From assembly GCA_030063045.1 (NCBI GenBank), contig JAQSEB010000147.1, positions 744,001-808,000 on the forward strand: a stretch of 64,000 nt of DNA, written 5' to 3'. The notes beneath the pieces are model-generated. The model saw only the letters and a program-made list of their open reading frames with translations, was not told where the DNA came from and did not search any database. This DNA comes from Pratylenchus scribneri. Lineage: Eukaryota > Nematoda > Chromadorea > Rhabditida > Pratylenchidae. Positions 33,159 through 45,561 of the stretch are shown piece by piece; position 1 is the stretch's first letter; every line of letters starts with the position of its first letter. Both the position numbers and the translations under genes were made by a program.

Positions 33159-33877
33159 TGTCGCGGACACGTGAAAATGGAAAGAATGATGTGAGAAGAA
33201 AGTCCGCGAATGCCAGAAAAATCTGTCATACACAAACCACAAAGTTCCCCCGTTCCATTTTCCCTCATTTTCTTATTTTCGTTTCGTTTAATCTTTCCCA
33301 TCTCACGCAATTAACCAACCAATTGGACCAATTCCCCTAACTCTCTTTGTTCCCATCTAATTATCTTTGTCCATTGAGTCCAACTATTCCAAAAATGGCC
33401 ACATTTTGCAGAATTCTGTTATTTGATTGGCTTCATTTTCCCATTTCAATGAAAACGCCCACAATCATCCGATTTTCCGTCCCAAACTAGAATTCTGCCA
33501 CTTATATTCAACCCAAAAGTCCCATTGGTTGTTCAGTTTCATTCAGTTTCCACCCATCTCTACAATTCATTCTCGTTCCACTTCCGTTCACATATTTCAA
33601 GTAGAATAAAGATAAAATAAATAAAGTTAATTCAATTCAAGTCAATTCAATCCTTAATCCCTCTTAATCCGGCTTAAATCAAGTGTTTTCGAGCGACAAT
33701 CCTCTTCGGGTCGGCCCAGTCCATTTCATCCCAGATCAACTTTCTCCCAGTTGATCTTGTGCTCCTCTTCTTCTTCATCGTCGTTTTGGTTCAACTTAGC
33801 CCGCTCCGACCCGGGCATTGTTGGCACATCCCCATCCAATCCCAATTTCCCCTTCGAATTTGTGGGGATCTCCAACA
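33159..33877 (+). repeat. 3' LTR
   Basis: 719 bp, with the same ends as the 5' LTR (TGTCGCGG...CTCCAACA) and two visible substitutions. It is preceded by GGCCGGGAA, a poor polypurine tract. The env-like ORF ends 20 bp upstream. Confidence 0.93.
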
Positions 33878-34074
33878 AGGAGTTGGAAATTCGAATTCAA
33901 ATGATTAAAAGTGAAAAATGGCGTGAAATTGAGCAGCAAGAAAAAAACGAGGAGAAAAGTAAGTTTAATTATGATTTATTTCAAATTAATTTTGTTATTA
34001 TTATAATAATTTATCAAAATTTGATTATAAATACAAAATTAATTTCTACAATCTTTTGGAATCAAATGGCCTAA

Positions 34075-35238
34075 GGTAACACTAGCGCTGTTCTGGTCAT
34101 GATTTTTTTCATGATATGAACGTATCAGTACTTGAAATGTATTGTAAAATGTATAAAATTGTACAAAAGTGTTGATTTAGTCGAAAAATGAATGTCGAAT
34201 TTTTCGAAAAGTGAAGGGTCCCCCCTTTGGGTCGAAAAAGTTCAAAATTATTTTTCGGCCAAATTATATATCAATCGACGCGTCTCGACGAGCTGGTTAC
34301 GAAAATGTTGTTGGTTTAGCATAAAACGCAAAAATAAAAAAGTTACAGTCGCGCAAAGGAAATACGGATTGGAACTGCTCCGGTGGGCATTTCAGAGTGG
34401 ACTCCTCCGTGTGCTCCGCCTCCGCGCGACCAGGGGCCAATCCAAATTGTGGGAGACAAAAGATAAAGACAAAGACAGATTTTAGTTTGTCTTTTGTCTT
34501 CCGATTTTTATCTTTTGTCTTCAAATAAATGTCGTTTGTCTCATATCTAATCCAAATTAAAAAAGATAAAAGACAAATTTTGAGGAAATTAGTCTTTTGT
34601 CTGCAAAATTTGGGGGATGCTCGCGAACGCCCCCCAAATTTGTCTTTAGGGTCAAAATGATGTCAGAAAATTTTCGGATAAAGTTTATATGAAAATTTAG
34701 AGTGTTTTTAGCCTTCCCTAATTTTTTCGGATTTTTTGGGTGTATCCCTGATTTTTAATGAATTTTTGAAAAAAGGTACTCCATTTGTCTTAAAATTTGT
34801 CTTTTGTCTCAAAATCCGAAGACAAAAGACAAATCTCTCTTGTAAAAATTTGTCTGTTGTCTTTTGGACGACAAATTAATTTGGATTGGGATAAAAGACA
34901 AAAGACGTATTTTCCGTCTATTTGGTGTTTGTCTTATCTTTTGTCTTTTGTCTCCCACAATTTGGATTGGCCCCAGACGAGCTTGTGGCTCGCTTCGCTC
35001 GCCACAAGCTCGTCCAGTTCCCGCGCTTCGGCTACGCACACTCCGGAGTCCACTCTTACATTCCTCCGCAGTTCCAACACATTCCAGCGAGTTTAAAATG
35101 GCCATAACTTTTTTAGTTTCGCATTTTTTGATATAAATCGACACTTTTGTACAATTTTATACATTTTACAATACATTTCAAGTACTGACACGTTCATATC
35201 ATGAAAAAAACCATGACCAGAACAGCGCTAGTCTAGCC
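34075..35238. mobile_element. Long-TIR foldback element with 8-bp target duplication
   Basis: TGGCCTAA lies at 34067-34074 and again at 35239-35246. The arms (GGTAACACTAGCGCTGTTCTGG and GGCTAGACTAGCGCTGTTCTGG on the opposite strand) match for well over 100 bp (CATGATATGAACGT.TCAGTACTTG, ATGTATAAAATTGTACAAAA). The GC-rich centre has a near-perfect hairpin, GACGAGCTTGTGGC/GCCACAAGCTCGTC. It lies in the intron of C2 just after the BEL-disrupted exon. The size of the TSD fits hAT; the long TIRs would also suit other superfamilies. Confidence 0.82.
34433..34974. mobile_element. Second element nested inside the long-TIR element
   Basis: The ends GGGGCCAATCCAAATTGTGG and CCACAATTTGGATTGGCCCC are perfect inverted repeats, followed by GAGACAAAAGATAAAGACAAA-type sequence on both arms. 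The interior is a series of TTTGTCTTTTGTCT repeats. It splits the palindromic centre of the outer element. A target duplication was not clear. Confidence 0.8.
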
Positions 35239-36366
35239 TGGCCTAATTTGGTTATGAAAATAGGGATTCTTATGAAAATAGATAATAATAAAAAAAAGCA
35301 GTTAAGACCAATCCTATTATTTAATAAATTTTATATCTAATAAGCATTTTTCTTTTTTTTAATTTCTTCTTTTTCTATAGATTTCTGTAAGTTTAACAGA
35401 AAAATTTTTGAAATTTTTTCAAGATCGTAACAAAGAAAAAAAGATTTTTAGATAATTCTTTCTAGGGATATAAAATTTATAACTATAAATCATCGACTTT
35501 ATCTCTATTCTCTAATATTATATTTACAAAATTAAAATACTATAGTTGAACTATATTTCCTCGATAACAATTTTGATCTTAAGAAAATAAAGGAATCAGC
35601 GAACAAATGTTGCCATTAGCCATTGTTGAATATGATACTGGCCGATTTGTTCATTTTCGATATAATAACATCAACAATAAGCTGAATTGCCCATTCGTAT
35701 TCAGAGAGCCATTAAATATACAAGAACATTTGGTTAAAGTGTCGGAAACTAATGAGGCAATTCTCTATTCGGCACTGTTGAAAGTGAATGTTTGCTATGT
35801 GGATGGAGTGGCCCGGGCATTCGTCAACAATTTACGTTTTTTATGGAATACGGAGGTATGAAGTAAAAATATATGTGGAAGGAATAAATTATATTATGCC
35901 ATTTCATTCATCTCTTTTCTCCTATTAGGAAGATAAAAAAATAAGTTTTTGAACACCTTAGCACAATATAGAACCCTCCAAATGAAACATTTTTAACTTA
36001 ATATCCCTTAAAAAATTCTGATAATCGCCTCTTAATTATAATAATTTATAAAAATTTTTTAACAAAATTAAAGTAGTATTAGACATAGAATATTTAGCTC
36101 AACCTTTATAATTATATTTCTATACCTCTAAAAACATCTTTACAAAATTAAATTAAAATCAGGCAAAAGTTTCATTTTTATTTTAATATTTCCACTTTAA
36201 GATGACAACATTAGTCCATGGATTTGGTGGTTTAAATTTATATGAAGAAAACGGAATAGGAATTCATTTATTGGCCTTCGAATTTGACGAATTGGAAGAA
36301 AAAAATCGGGAGTATGACGAATCATGTAAATGTAGATATTATTATGATGATTATGCAAAAAAATGA

Positions 36367-36972
36367 AAAATTATAACATTTTTGTTACCATATTCGCACT
36401 TTTTTTTTATTCTGAAATTTAAAGAAATTTTTTAATCATGATGGTGGCACGATTCATATTGGGTTTCCTATATTTTGATTAAAAACAAATTCAAACGTTA
36501 ATTTTAATTTTTTCTTTCAATTAATATTTTTTATATTTTCTGAAGTAAAGCATTAAACATAACTTCATTAATTAGCTACAAATTTTAAGAAAATTAAAAA
36601 TAATGTAAATTTTTTTGCAATGGTGTTCTTTGTGTATTGAAAAGCGATTAATTTGTAATTAATCGATCAAATGATGATTTTTATTCTTTCTAGATTTTGA
36701 CCATTAATTAAATAAGTATATTTTATATAATATAGTGAATGTCGAAAGTCAAATTTAAATTCGGAATTTCATAACAATCCCTGGGATTCGTAACCCTTAC
36801 AAGAATTCTCTCTTTGGCCTCGAAATTACACTATCTATTTTTAATATATTCAATCCAAATTCCAAACACTACCTTCCGTACTCTTATATATAATACCCAT
36901 TGATCCATATCACCCCTATATTATTATGGTCATGTTTAGGCTTTAACTTTAAATACCAAGCCCTTTTACGCA
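36367..36972. other. Gene-free AT-rich stretch after C2
   Basis: Low-complexity AT-rich sequence downstream of the C2 stop codon. No AATAAA signal close to the stop and no exon are seen. Confidence 0.4.
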
Positions 36973-37160
36973 TATGCGTATTACGCCTTTTTTGGACTCG
37001 CCACTTGCGGACGAAACGGTTTGGTGGCGAAAGTGGTAAAACTATTTTGGTATTGTTAATGACATTTTATTAGGCAAAAAATTAGCTACAAAATGATATC
37101 AACAGCTTTGACCAATATTGAAGTATTCACCGAGTTATGGCAAAAAACACAATTTTAGTT
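36973..37160 (+). mobile_element. Single arm of foldback family F1 (copy 2)
   Basis: It shares TTGCGGACGAAACGGTTTGG, AAAAAATTAGCTACAAAATGA, CTTTGACCAATATTGAAGTA and CACCGAGTTATGG with the arms at 1509 and 54826. The matching second arm is missing. Confidence 0.65.
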
Positions 37161-37746
37161 TGAACATCCGAACTGAAAAATGAGATGGACAAACAGGGAA
37201 AACTGAAAACCCCCGGTTTAAAAATGGGCACAATCTATTCTAACTTGTCAATGTCATTTCGCTCTATGATTTTGTGTTTATTCTACCATCCAGCAGGGCG
37301 CGCGATCTCATGTCCACCGCCAATCGATCCAATCCAAATCCACCCAATATTATGGCCATGGTCGTCTACCTTTACCCTCTGGTATTTACTACTCTATTTT
37401 CAAAACAATCTCTCGCAAACTCCAAATATTCTCCACATCCCCCCCACCCCTACACACATACACAAACCACAAAATTTGCCGCTGCAAATTTTCCTGCTGG
37501 CTTTTGCATTTGTTTTTTTTCAAGCTCGGCATTTCGTTTAAATGTGAATATTTTCTCCTATCCTTCATTTATTATATGCCCACAAATTTTATTTGCCAGC
37601 CCAAAATTCTCCCTACTCTATCTACCAATATAATTAAATTATTTTAATATTAATTAAATTTTAAAAAAATATTGCTATAATTCCTTTATTATTTACTTCA
37701 ATTATTAAGAATGAATAAATGAATTAATAGATTTAAATTTTAAGAG
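37161..37746. other. Spacer upstream of gene E with dispersed repeat copy
   Basis: 37230-37480 is another diverged copy of the pyrimidine-rich dispersed repeat (CGATCCAATCCAAATCCACC, CCAATATTATGGCC). The presumed promoter of gene E follows, without a motif that I can name. Confidence 0.4.
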
Positions 37747-40700
37747 ATGAATTTCGACATTCTTGTATTTTTGTTTTCTGTAATTTTTGCTCTGTATTTA
37801 CATGAAACGAATGGTAATTTATCTGATAAAAAATAACTAAATTGCCAACCGCAGTCAATTAAATTAATTGGGTGCTTAAAGTTTGGAGTCGATAAAATTT
37901 GCCGGATTTTTAGGATAAACAAATTTAGGTACTTGATGGTTATTTTAGTCTAGATTTTACTGACAAAATTACCTTATTTTATCCTTAAATTGGTCAACTC
38001 TAAAATCACTTAGAATAATGTTTTTTTCCATCGTTTTACAATCAAATATGAGTAATAGATTAAGAATCTAAAAAAATTTCAAATCTGAAACAAAAAATAT
38101 TTTTATTTTTGTTTTTGCATTATAATATTCATTAAATAATGGATTTTTAAGCGTTACTTTACAAATTGCAAACCACCCATCAGCATCCGGAAGCCAATAT
38201 CCTTTTAAAGGATTTGAATGCCCGTAAAGATCTAATTTATTTATTCATGACGCCACCAACCACCAAATTTGCCCATATTTCAATGCCTGCATTGCAAATT
38301 CTTTGTTATCTTCGAATGACAAAAATCCCTTTTTATGTACGTTTTCGAGTGAATAAAATTATTTTTTTAATATTTTTTTCTGAAGACATTCAGCAATCAC
38401 TTTTTGTTGGCATCACCAACAGGGAAACCACAATTTGCTCAAATTAATGGACAAATTTATGAGAATCCAGACGAAATAATTAAAGAAATTGAAAAAATTG
38501 AAGCTGAAAAAATTGAGGCTGAAAAATCACAAAAAATTTCGGAAAAATCAAAGAATGAAATTGAAATGGTGGAGGAGGCATTGGACACAATGCAAAAGTA
38601 ATGGAAATTAATTTATTTTAATTTAATCTAAATAAATTAGTATTATTCATGCGGATTTGTTGACTTCTTCTAAAATAGAATATGATGGTTTATTCCACGA
38701 GGATGGTTTTAGTCAATTAGAATTTTGGATGCGAGATGATGGCCTGAAGGAGCAAATGTTTTTGGCATTGACCAAAATAGATGAGATGAACGGCAAAGAA
38801 ACCGGCGAAATAATTGACATCATAAATTCTCATGATGAATACGGAAAATCAAATTTAGCAAAGAATAAATTAAAATTTATGGAAGCTTATTTTAATATAA
38901 AAAATCGAGAACCGGAAGAAAGGGATATCTTTTTTGTAACTCATGGAAGGGATTTTATGCATTTTCATAAAATGGTATTTCCAATAATAATGGAAAAGAA
39001 TACTCCAAAATATTTTTTAAAATTAAATTTTACAATTTTAAGAGCAGTTAAATTAAATTTTTATTAAAATTTGATATTCATAAAATTATAAAAATTAAAA
39101 AAAATAAATTTCTTGATGGACACGAAAATATATCAGCAAAAAAAATTAATAAATTTAATGCATACAAAGGTGAATTAAATTTATAATTATTTTAAAATAT
39201 TATAACATTTATAAAAATAAATGTTTAAATAAAAAAAATATCAAAAAAATATACTAAATTTATTCACAGATGGAAGTTGAAGAAAATGAAGAGGAGGAAT
39301 ATGAAGACACGGAAAATGAACTCTTTGAAATTGCTGATGAAGTAATTGAGAAAAAGAAAAAGAATGCATCGTTGAAAGAGCCATTACTACATTCGTCTAC
39401 GTCTGGTTCTCAAGCATCAAATGTAATAAATTTAAAATAAAAATAAGAGGGAAAAAATGAATAAAAGGATCACTCTATCTATTCTTAAGATTACATTCAG
39501 ATTTGTTCAATTTTTCTTTAAATTTATATTAGTAGAAAGAATATGTAGATATTTCATGCATGTTAAAATTCGTAAATTCCAAAAATGTGATTTCATTTCT
39601 ATAAATTCTCATGGTAGAAATTTCATTGGATTTATTAAATTTTAATTGATATTTATTTGAAAATTTACTAATTTAACAATTTTATAAACCGCAACAAAAA
39701 CATCATCAAAGTGATCGAGAACGATTTGAAGAATTAATGAATAAAAGAGTGGAAGAAAGATTGGCAAGGGAATTGGCCAAATTGAAAATGTCAATCGTTG
39801 AATTTAGCAAAGCATTGAACGAAAAAACAATACAAATTCCAGTGCTAACGGAAGAAGAAGAAAAAATGAAACGGAAGGAAAAAGAAAAAATGGAAAAACA
39901 AATTGAAATTGGGAAAAATAAAAAGACAGCAAACCCCGGAAATATTTTGCACCAACGAGTCGACTCTATAAGACAAGCACCTCAGACTTTGAAAAAAGGA
40001 TTGGGAAAATTATCATCGGCTATAAAAAAATTACAATCGGGAAAATTAATTCGACAATTTATTCCTAAAAAGATGGCAAATTGTAGAGAAGATGAATTGG
40101 TGGAGGCATTCAAACATGCCGTAGATGTTTTGGCGCCAATTGTAAAAACCGTTTCAAATAATGAACAATTTTTGTTCGATAAGAAGGCCACTGCTGTGAG
40201 TTTAAATATAAAATTTTTGATTATTTATTAACATTAAAGTTTAATTTTAAATCTTTACTTGTATAGATTTTTTGAAAAAATTTTAATTAAAAAAATTGAG
40301 TATAAATTGAGAATTTTATAATTCGCCAGCAGAAGGGGCATTCATTTTAAATTTTATTTATTTTTAATTTGAAATTTTACTCATCAAGAAAAGAATCATT
40401 ATAACTGATTCTTGCCAATTTTCCCATATATCCAATATATTATTTATATAGTTATCTATGTTTAAATTTGCTTTATAAATTCCTTTTTTAAATATTTTTT
40501 TTTTATAAATTTGATGCTATGCAATTTGGCGAAGTCGCTTCTATCTGATTAAGGACAAAACCAATTTAGATATTTTAGTGTCAAATTAAAGAGCTAATTA
40601 CTGGCTATCTACTGATATAAACTTTTTTTTTTTGATTGATTCGGAATTCGGAGAGTTGTACTTAAAAAACATGAAAAATATGAAAATTTATAATAATACT

Positions 40701-43084
40701 CTTTTTCCAATGGTTTTTTAAAGCAAACTCTACTAATTCTGATCCAAACCAAATAAATAAATATTTATCGATAGCCAGAAATGCGCTCTTTAATTTGACA
40801 CTAAAATCATCAATGTCGGTTTCATCCTTAATGAGCTACAAGTGATGGTTCCCACTTCCAATCCCAGTTGAGGCGTCGCCAAACGGGTCCAAATTGATGC
40901 CCCACATTTAATTTCAGACAGAGGCTCGTCTGTTGGCCACCCTCAATCATTTGTTCAATTCGACACGAAGCATGCTTGAATTCATTAAATTCATGTTATT
41001 CAAAACGATCGATGTGCCCGTTAGCAGAAATAGTTTCCCTTCACTTGGCCAATCTCAAATTGGACAACATGGAGCACAATTTGATTGGGTTAAAAAACGA
41101 TTTTATCATAATAAAAATTTGCAAATCCTCTCGGAATATTTTGAAATGCATAGAGACCAATTGAGATTGGATGTCGACACGTTGAATGCGTTGAGGAAAC
41201 GGCCATGGAGTTTGGAAGGAATGACGGTGAATGAGCAAAAATATTCAGGTAAGGAAATTTTCTTTGATCTAATTAAAAGTTAATATTTTTGGCGAAAAAA
41301 TTTCTTTTTTTTGGCGAAAAAATTTCTTTTTCGGCACAAAAGGGTTTTTGACTTCTATTAAATCAATACAATACAAACCTTTTATATCAATTTGAAGAAC
41401 TCGTCGATACGCGTCGATTGGTTTACAATTTTTCATGGTTTGATCAAATTTTAAAGGTATAAAACCGTTTAAGTCATCCATGGGTTCAAAACTAATTTAA
41501 AATTGACCAAACTGACAAAAAATAATAGTATAATAATCGACACCTCGATGAGTTCTACAAAATATTATAAAGTTTGTATTTGTAGGTCTAAAACTGTTTT
41601 CTGATTTAAAAATTTACCAAATCAATATTATTTCAATTTATTATAATTTTATTGCCATGTTTTGTTTGAATATTTTAAAAAAAAGAATTAATAAATTTAA
41701 TGGAAAGTTTAAATTACAAAAAAATAGAACCAAAATAGCACCAAATGGATCAAATATATAAATTGGATATTTTCCTTTATATTATTTGGCTAAAATTTTT
41801 TGTCCAATTATATTTCTATGAATCTTCTTGAATACTATAAAGAAGAAATTTTAACCCATTGGTATAAAAGCTTTATTAATAAATAATAAAAATTGCTGGT
41901 CAATTTGTAAATTCCATTCATCTTTTATTCCCTATAATTAATTGCCAAATTTTTTTTATTTTGTCCAGGCCCATATCCTTTCAAAACTGATTCAATGGAA
42001 TGGCTGCCTCAATGGGCTGATAATAATAATTGGTCAGAACCACAAAAAATTGAAGAAACCCCTTTGGATGAGAAAACGGCGGGACCAGATCATAAATTAT
42101 TGACTAAAATTTTGGCAAAAATAGCCTTCCATTTTATGGAGAAATTTAAGGGCAGCACAGATTATTTAGTTATTTATATTTCATGCAGAACAGGTTTGTC
42201 ATTTTCAAAATATAAATCAAATAATGAGAAAATTAAAAAAAAAAAAATTAGAAATAAGACAATTTTTATTGGCACTTTATTACTTTTTACAATGAAATTT
42301 ACAAAAAAAAAGCAAAATAGATTAAAAAATTATGTCAACACATGAAATTAAATACGCTCAAAAACGTTATTAATGAGCATTTTTCATCAAAGCTCGTGCA
42401 TATGAAAAATAAGATTAAATCTAAAAATCCATTCCCTATTAATTATTAGAAATAATTTTCGCGAAGTGTGAAAATTTGCATCAGATTAATGTTGAATATT
42501 ACGAAAGAATTATTACCAAAATTTAATTTTAATGTTTAAAATATAGAATTTCAATTTTTTAGCAATAGATTTGTGAGTTGTGAGCAAATTTGCCAGTTCT
42601 ATAAATAAATGTTATCTCCTATCAACAAAAAATCAAAAAATCTTTTACAAATAATAAAATATATATAGATTTTCACTTATATATTCATCATATTCTAGAA
42701 GGCGAATTTCGGTCATCAATTAATATTTCCATTTAATACTTTGCAGGCTTAATGCATATTGTTGCTTCATATTTATGCAAGGGGACAATTAAATTAAAGA
42801 AAGGGACATTTAAATTTTCAATAAATTCAAAAAAAGAAAAAGAATGTTCCGAATGGCATTTGAAAGAATTTTACAAATTGAATTCATCCGTAAAGAAATT
42901 GTTGGAGAAATTATTTGTTCCAATGAGAAGCATAATTGACCAAACCATTGAAGAGACCATCGGCTTTGATAATAAAATTTTGGAAACAATTAAGCTGGGA
43001 ATGATTGCGCAAGAAAAGGGGATGAAAGGAAAACGCAAAATGGATGAATCGGTTGAAAGCAATTTCATGCTGGATTTATTTTAA
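37747..43084 (+). CDS. Gene E: secreted protein of unknown family, about 9 exons
   Basis: The exons are 37747-37813, 38152-38336, 38386-38597, 38641-38974, 39270-39422, 39712-40195, 40918-41248, 41969-42193 and 42747-43084. The first encodes a signal peptide (MNFDILVFLFSVIFALYL). Phases agree at every junction except the one between 39422 and 39712, which I could not resolve. The mature protein of about 750 aa has an EKIEAEK repeat (exon 3), an acidic Glu-rich exon 5, a Lys/Glu-rich coiled-coil exon 6, and a more globular C-terminal part with WLPQWADNNNWSEPQ and GFDNKILETIKLGM. No known domain was recognised. It lies head-to-tail after C2 and converges with gene B. Confidence 0.65.
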
Positions 43085-44193
43085 AATATTTGGGTCACAA
43101 TTTTGGGAACTATACATTGAAAAAATACATTTCCCAAAAATTATTTTTTTCTGTTGGATCATTGTTTTTTTTCAGTCGGGAGAATATTTTAAATTATTTT
43201 ATAAATGATTTTTATTGTGTCTTCTAATTTCTCTTTGTGGCATAAAAATTTTAAATTTCATTGTAATTTTATTATGGCAAATGATTTTTCTTGCGCTAAT
43301 TCGAATCGTTTTTGTATCTAATTTGTTGAAAAAAAGAGTTATGGTAGTAAACTTTTTTTAGGGCTAGGGTAAGGGATAGGTTAGGGTTAAGCGCTTGGCC
43401 ATAAACTTGTTGAGTTAGGGCCAAATTTGTGGCCATAAGTTTTTTTTATCATTACTAAGTGGCCTAGTCTAATTTAAGTGATCTATATTTTCATTAATAG
43501 CTTTTTTCTAGACTATTGAATTGTATATTAAATCCTATATCTAACTTTTAATACTAAAAAAGTTTTCTACGGAGGCACTTTTTTCAACAAATAGATGCAA
43601 AAAAGATCCGAATTAGATGAATGTTTTTATTAATAATCAAATTAATTAAAAATGTATAAAGTATAATATAGGAGGCGAAGGATGACATAACGAGGCAAAC
43701 CCAAAATATATAATCACAAATATATGTAAATCTCTGTAACAATATAAAAATTATGGAAAATACCCATTTGTTAATTGTTATGGTTGAAGAAAGCCAAAAA
43801 AAAGTACCAAAAAAAGAAAAAAGCGCCAATTGTTATTAGATTCAAAAATCTTAGGTGAAATAATCTATGGAATTAAATAAAAATATTTTCCATTTGTCAT
43901 ATAATATATTAGATATAATATTTTATTATAAAAATTGATATTTACATAATTTTGAAATGACTCAGAGGGTTGATTTATGATATTTATATGTCAACAACAA
44001 CAATTGGATGAATAAGCAATAATATAAATTATAATTTGATACAAATTCGGCTATAAATTCCTTTAAATTCCCCCTAATTTTTCAAAATTAAATTCACTAA
44101 TCCCATGACATTTACATTAAAGTTGAAATGGATGCGAATTTTATTTTATCATATTAACATTTATCGATGGTCAAAGCTTAAGGAACTTTAAAA
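43085..44193. other. Gene-free stretch between gene E and an orphan exon
   Basis: AT-rich, with an AGGGCTAGGGTAAGGGATAGG tract at about 43361-43400 flanked by partly inverted GTTATGG/CCATAA blocks. I see no exon. Confidence 0.4.
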
Positions 44194-44432
44194 TTAATCA
44201 AATTTTTTGATATCCAAATAAATTTTTGTGCATTTTTGATAGGGTAAACATTTCTTTTCTCCCAATTCTTTCCACTTTTCTTTCCCTTTTGGATATCTTG
44301 CAAGGTAGAAATTTGAACGAGATTGTCGATTTTTCCGATATAATGTCAACAATTCGTCTGTTTGTTCATTTTCTAATATGAATTCATCATTCAGGGTGGC
44401 ACAATAATAGTTGAAAAAACGAATTTTTGGAC
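44194..44432 (-). CDS. Orphan 3'-terminal exon
   Basis: On the minus strand an ACCCATAG acceptor is followed by 79 open codons ending in TAA at 44194-44196. The reading (NYYCATLNDEFILENE, RYPKGKEKWKELGEKKC) looks like real protein with spaced cysteines. Gene B ends in its own stop 1.1 kb upstream, so this could be an alternative last exon of B, the remnant of another gene, or part of a gene whose other exons I missed. The phase at its 5' end is 1. Confidence 0.4.
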
Positions 44433-45561
44433 CTATGGGTGTTTTTTTTTTCTATCTATTTAGATGGAATATAGTACCATCCATACCATCACCGATATAG
44501 CTCGAAGAGATGTATTTATCTAAGTTTAAGATAGGTTGCCTGGCAACTCCAGCGATTAAGTGAGACTTTTTAAGTTTCCTATATTACAAGCTCTAGTCCT
44601 AATCCTATATCTAGTTATAAAATTTAAATAGCCATAACCCATTCATAATTATTTATTTAAATTTTTTTTTCTGCGGAAGCAATGATAGATTCGCTCTTAG
44701 TTCATTGAAATTCGTCGATTGGTATTACATATAAGATCAATTTTTAATACGAGTAAATGACCATGACCCTTTATCGAAATAAAATAAATATCAAAAAAAA
44801 TATGCACATAAATAAAATATTGGAAAAAATTTTAATAGATTTTATAATTTTCTCGATAGATAAACCATAATTAATACATAAATATGGGAACAATATGATT
44901 AGTAATAATATAAATTATAAATATTAATTTACTCGATATCAATAGTAAAGGAAATTTAGATAATGGATCCACAGAAATTTTAATTATAATTAATAGATTT
45001 TTCATTTACAGTCAAATTCAGTAATATTGTGAAATTGGTAACCAGATTATATGAATATTTTTTTTTGTTGTTTTTGGGGTGATGATGTAGAGTTGTGGCT
45101 GCTGGTGGCATATATGTTGTGTGTTGTCATATTCCTCATTTTTGGATATGTCCTTTTAAAAATTGAAAATTTTGATAAAATTTAAATTAAATCTCCCCAG
45201 GTTTTTTTTCTAATAATCTAATAAATGAAAAAATTAAAAAAAACTTTTTGACAGCAAAGCGGTTATAAGCCTAATGGTGGTATTATTTATTTTGCTATAA
45301 CTCAAACTTTATGACAAAATTAATTATTTTAATATTAAAAATTCTCATGTTCTCCAGATTAAATTTTAGATCCAATGATAAAAAATTTCTATAAAAATTT
45401 TGAATGATAGCTAAATTTTGGGTATTGCTGAAAAATGACTAATAAAAAAAACAAAATGATTAACAAATGTAAAATTAAAAATCATGAAAACATTTCAATA
45501 ATTAATTTTTTACTTGTATATGATGGATGAATATTAAAGAAGATAAATTAGTGGTGATAAT
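44433..45561. other. Gene-free AT-rich stretch
   Basis: No exon, repeat or element could be supported. It lies downstream of the stop codon of gene B. Confidence 0.35.

Larger units (their letters stand above)
20736..33877 (+). mobile_element. Complete BEL/Pao LTR retrotransposon, 13.1 kb
   Basis: Two 719-bp LTRs flank a leader, a 2087-codon gag-pol ORF and a 1282-codon env-like ORF. The LTRs differ at only two positions that I can see (C/A near 21077/33500 and A/G near 21287/33710). The flanks carry AGGA, or AAGGA if the LTR end is shifted by one base (20731-20735 and 33877-33881), fitting the 4-6 bp target duplication of BEL/Pao. Domain order protease, RT, RNase H, integrase is that of BEL/Pao. 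Intact frames and near-identical LTRs point to a very recent insertion. Confidence 0.93.
19116..36366 (+). pseudogene. Gene C2: host gene split by a BEL/Pao insertion in a coding exon
   Basis: The exons are about 19116-19527 (open from 19101), 19981-20032, 20358-20735 plus 33882-33958, 35593-35855 and 36202-36366. Without the transposon the third exon reads straight through the insertion point and ends at a GTAAGT donor. All phases agree, and the length would be about 448 aa. Donors are GTCAGT, GTAAAT, GTAAGT and GTATGA; acceptors are TATAG, TTTAG, AAAG and TTTAAG. The protein has no clear signal peptide, although it might be the 3' part of C1. Recognisable blocks are EMPSKGWIPKYF, CTSYVYEFVFLLNKG and VCYVDGVARAFVNN. 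The family is unknown. The insertion adds a stop codon four codons into the LTR, so this allele should be broken unless the whole element is spliced out. Confidence 0.7.
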
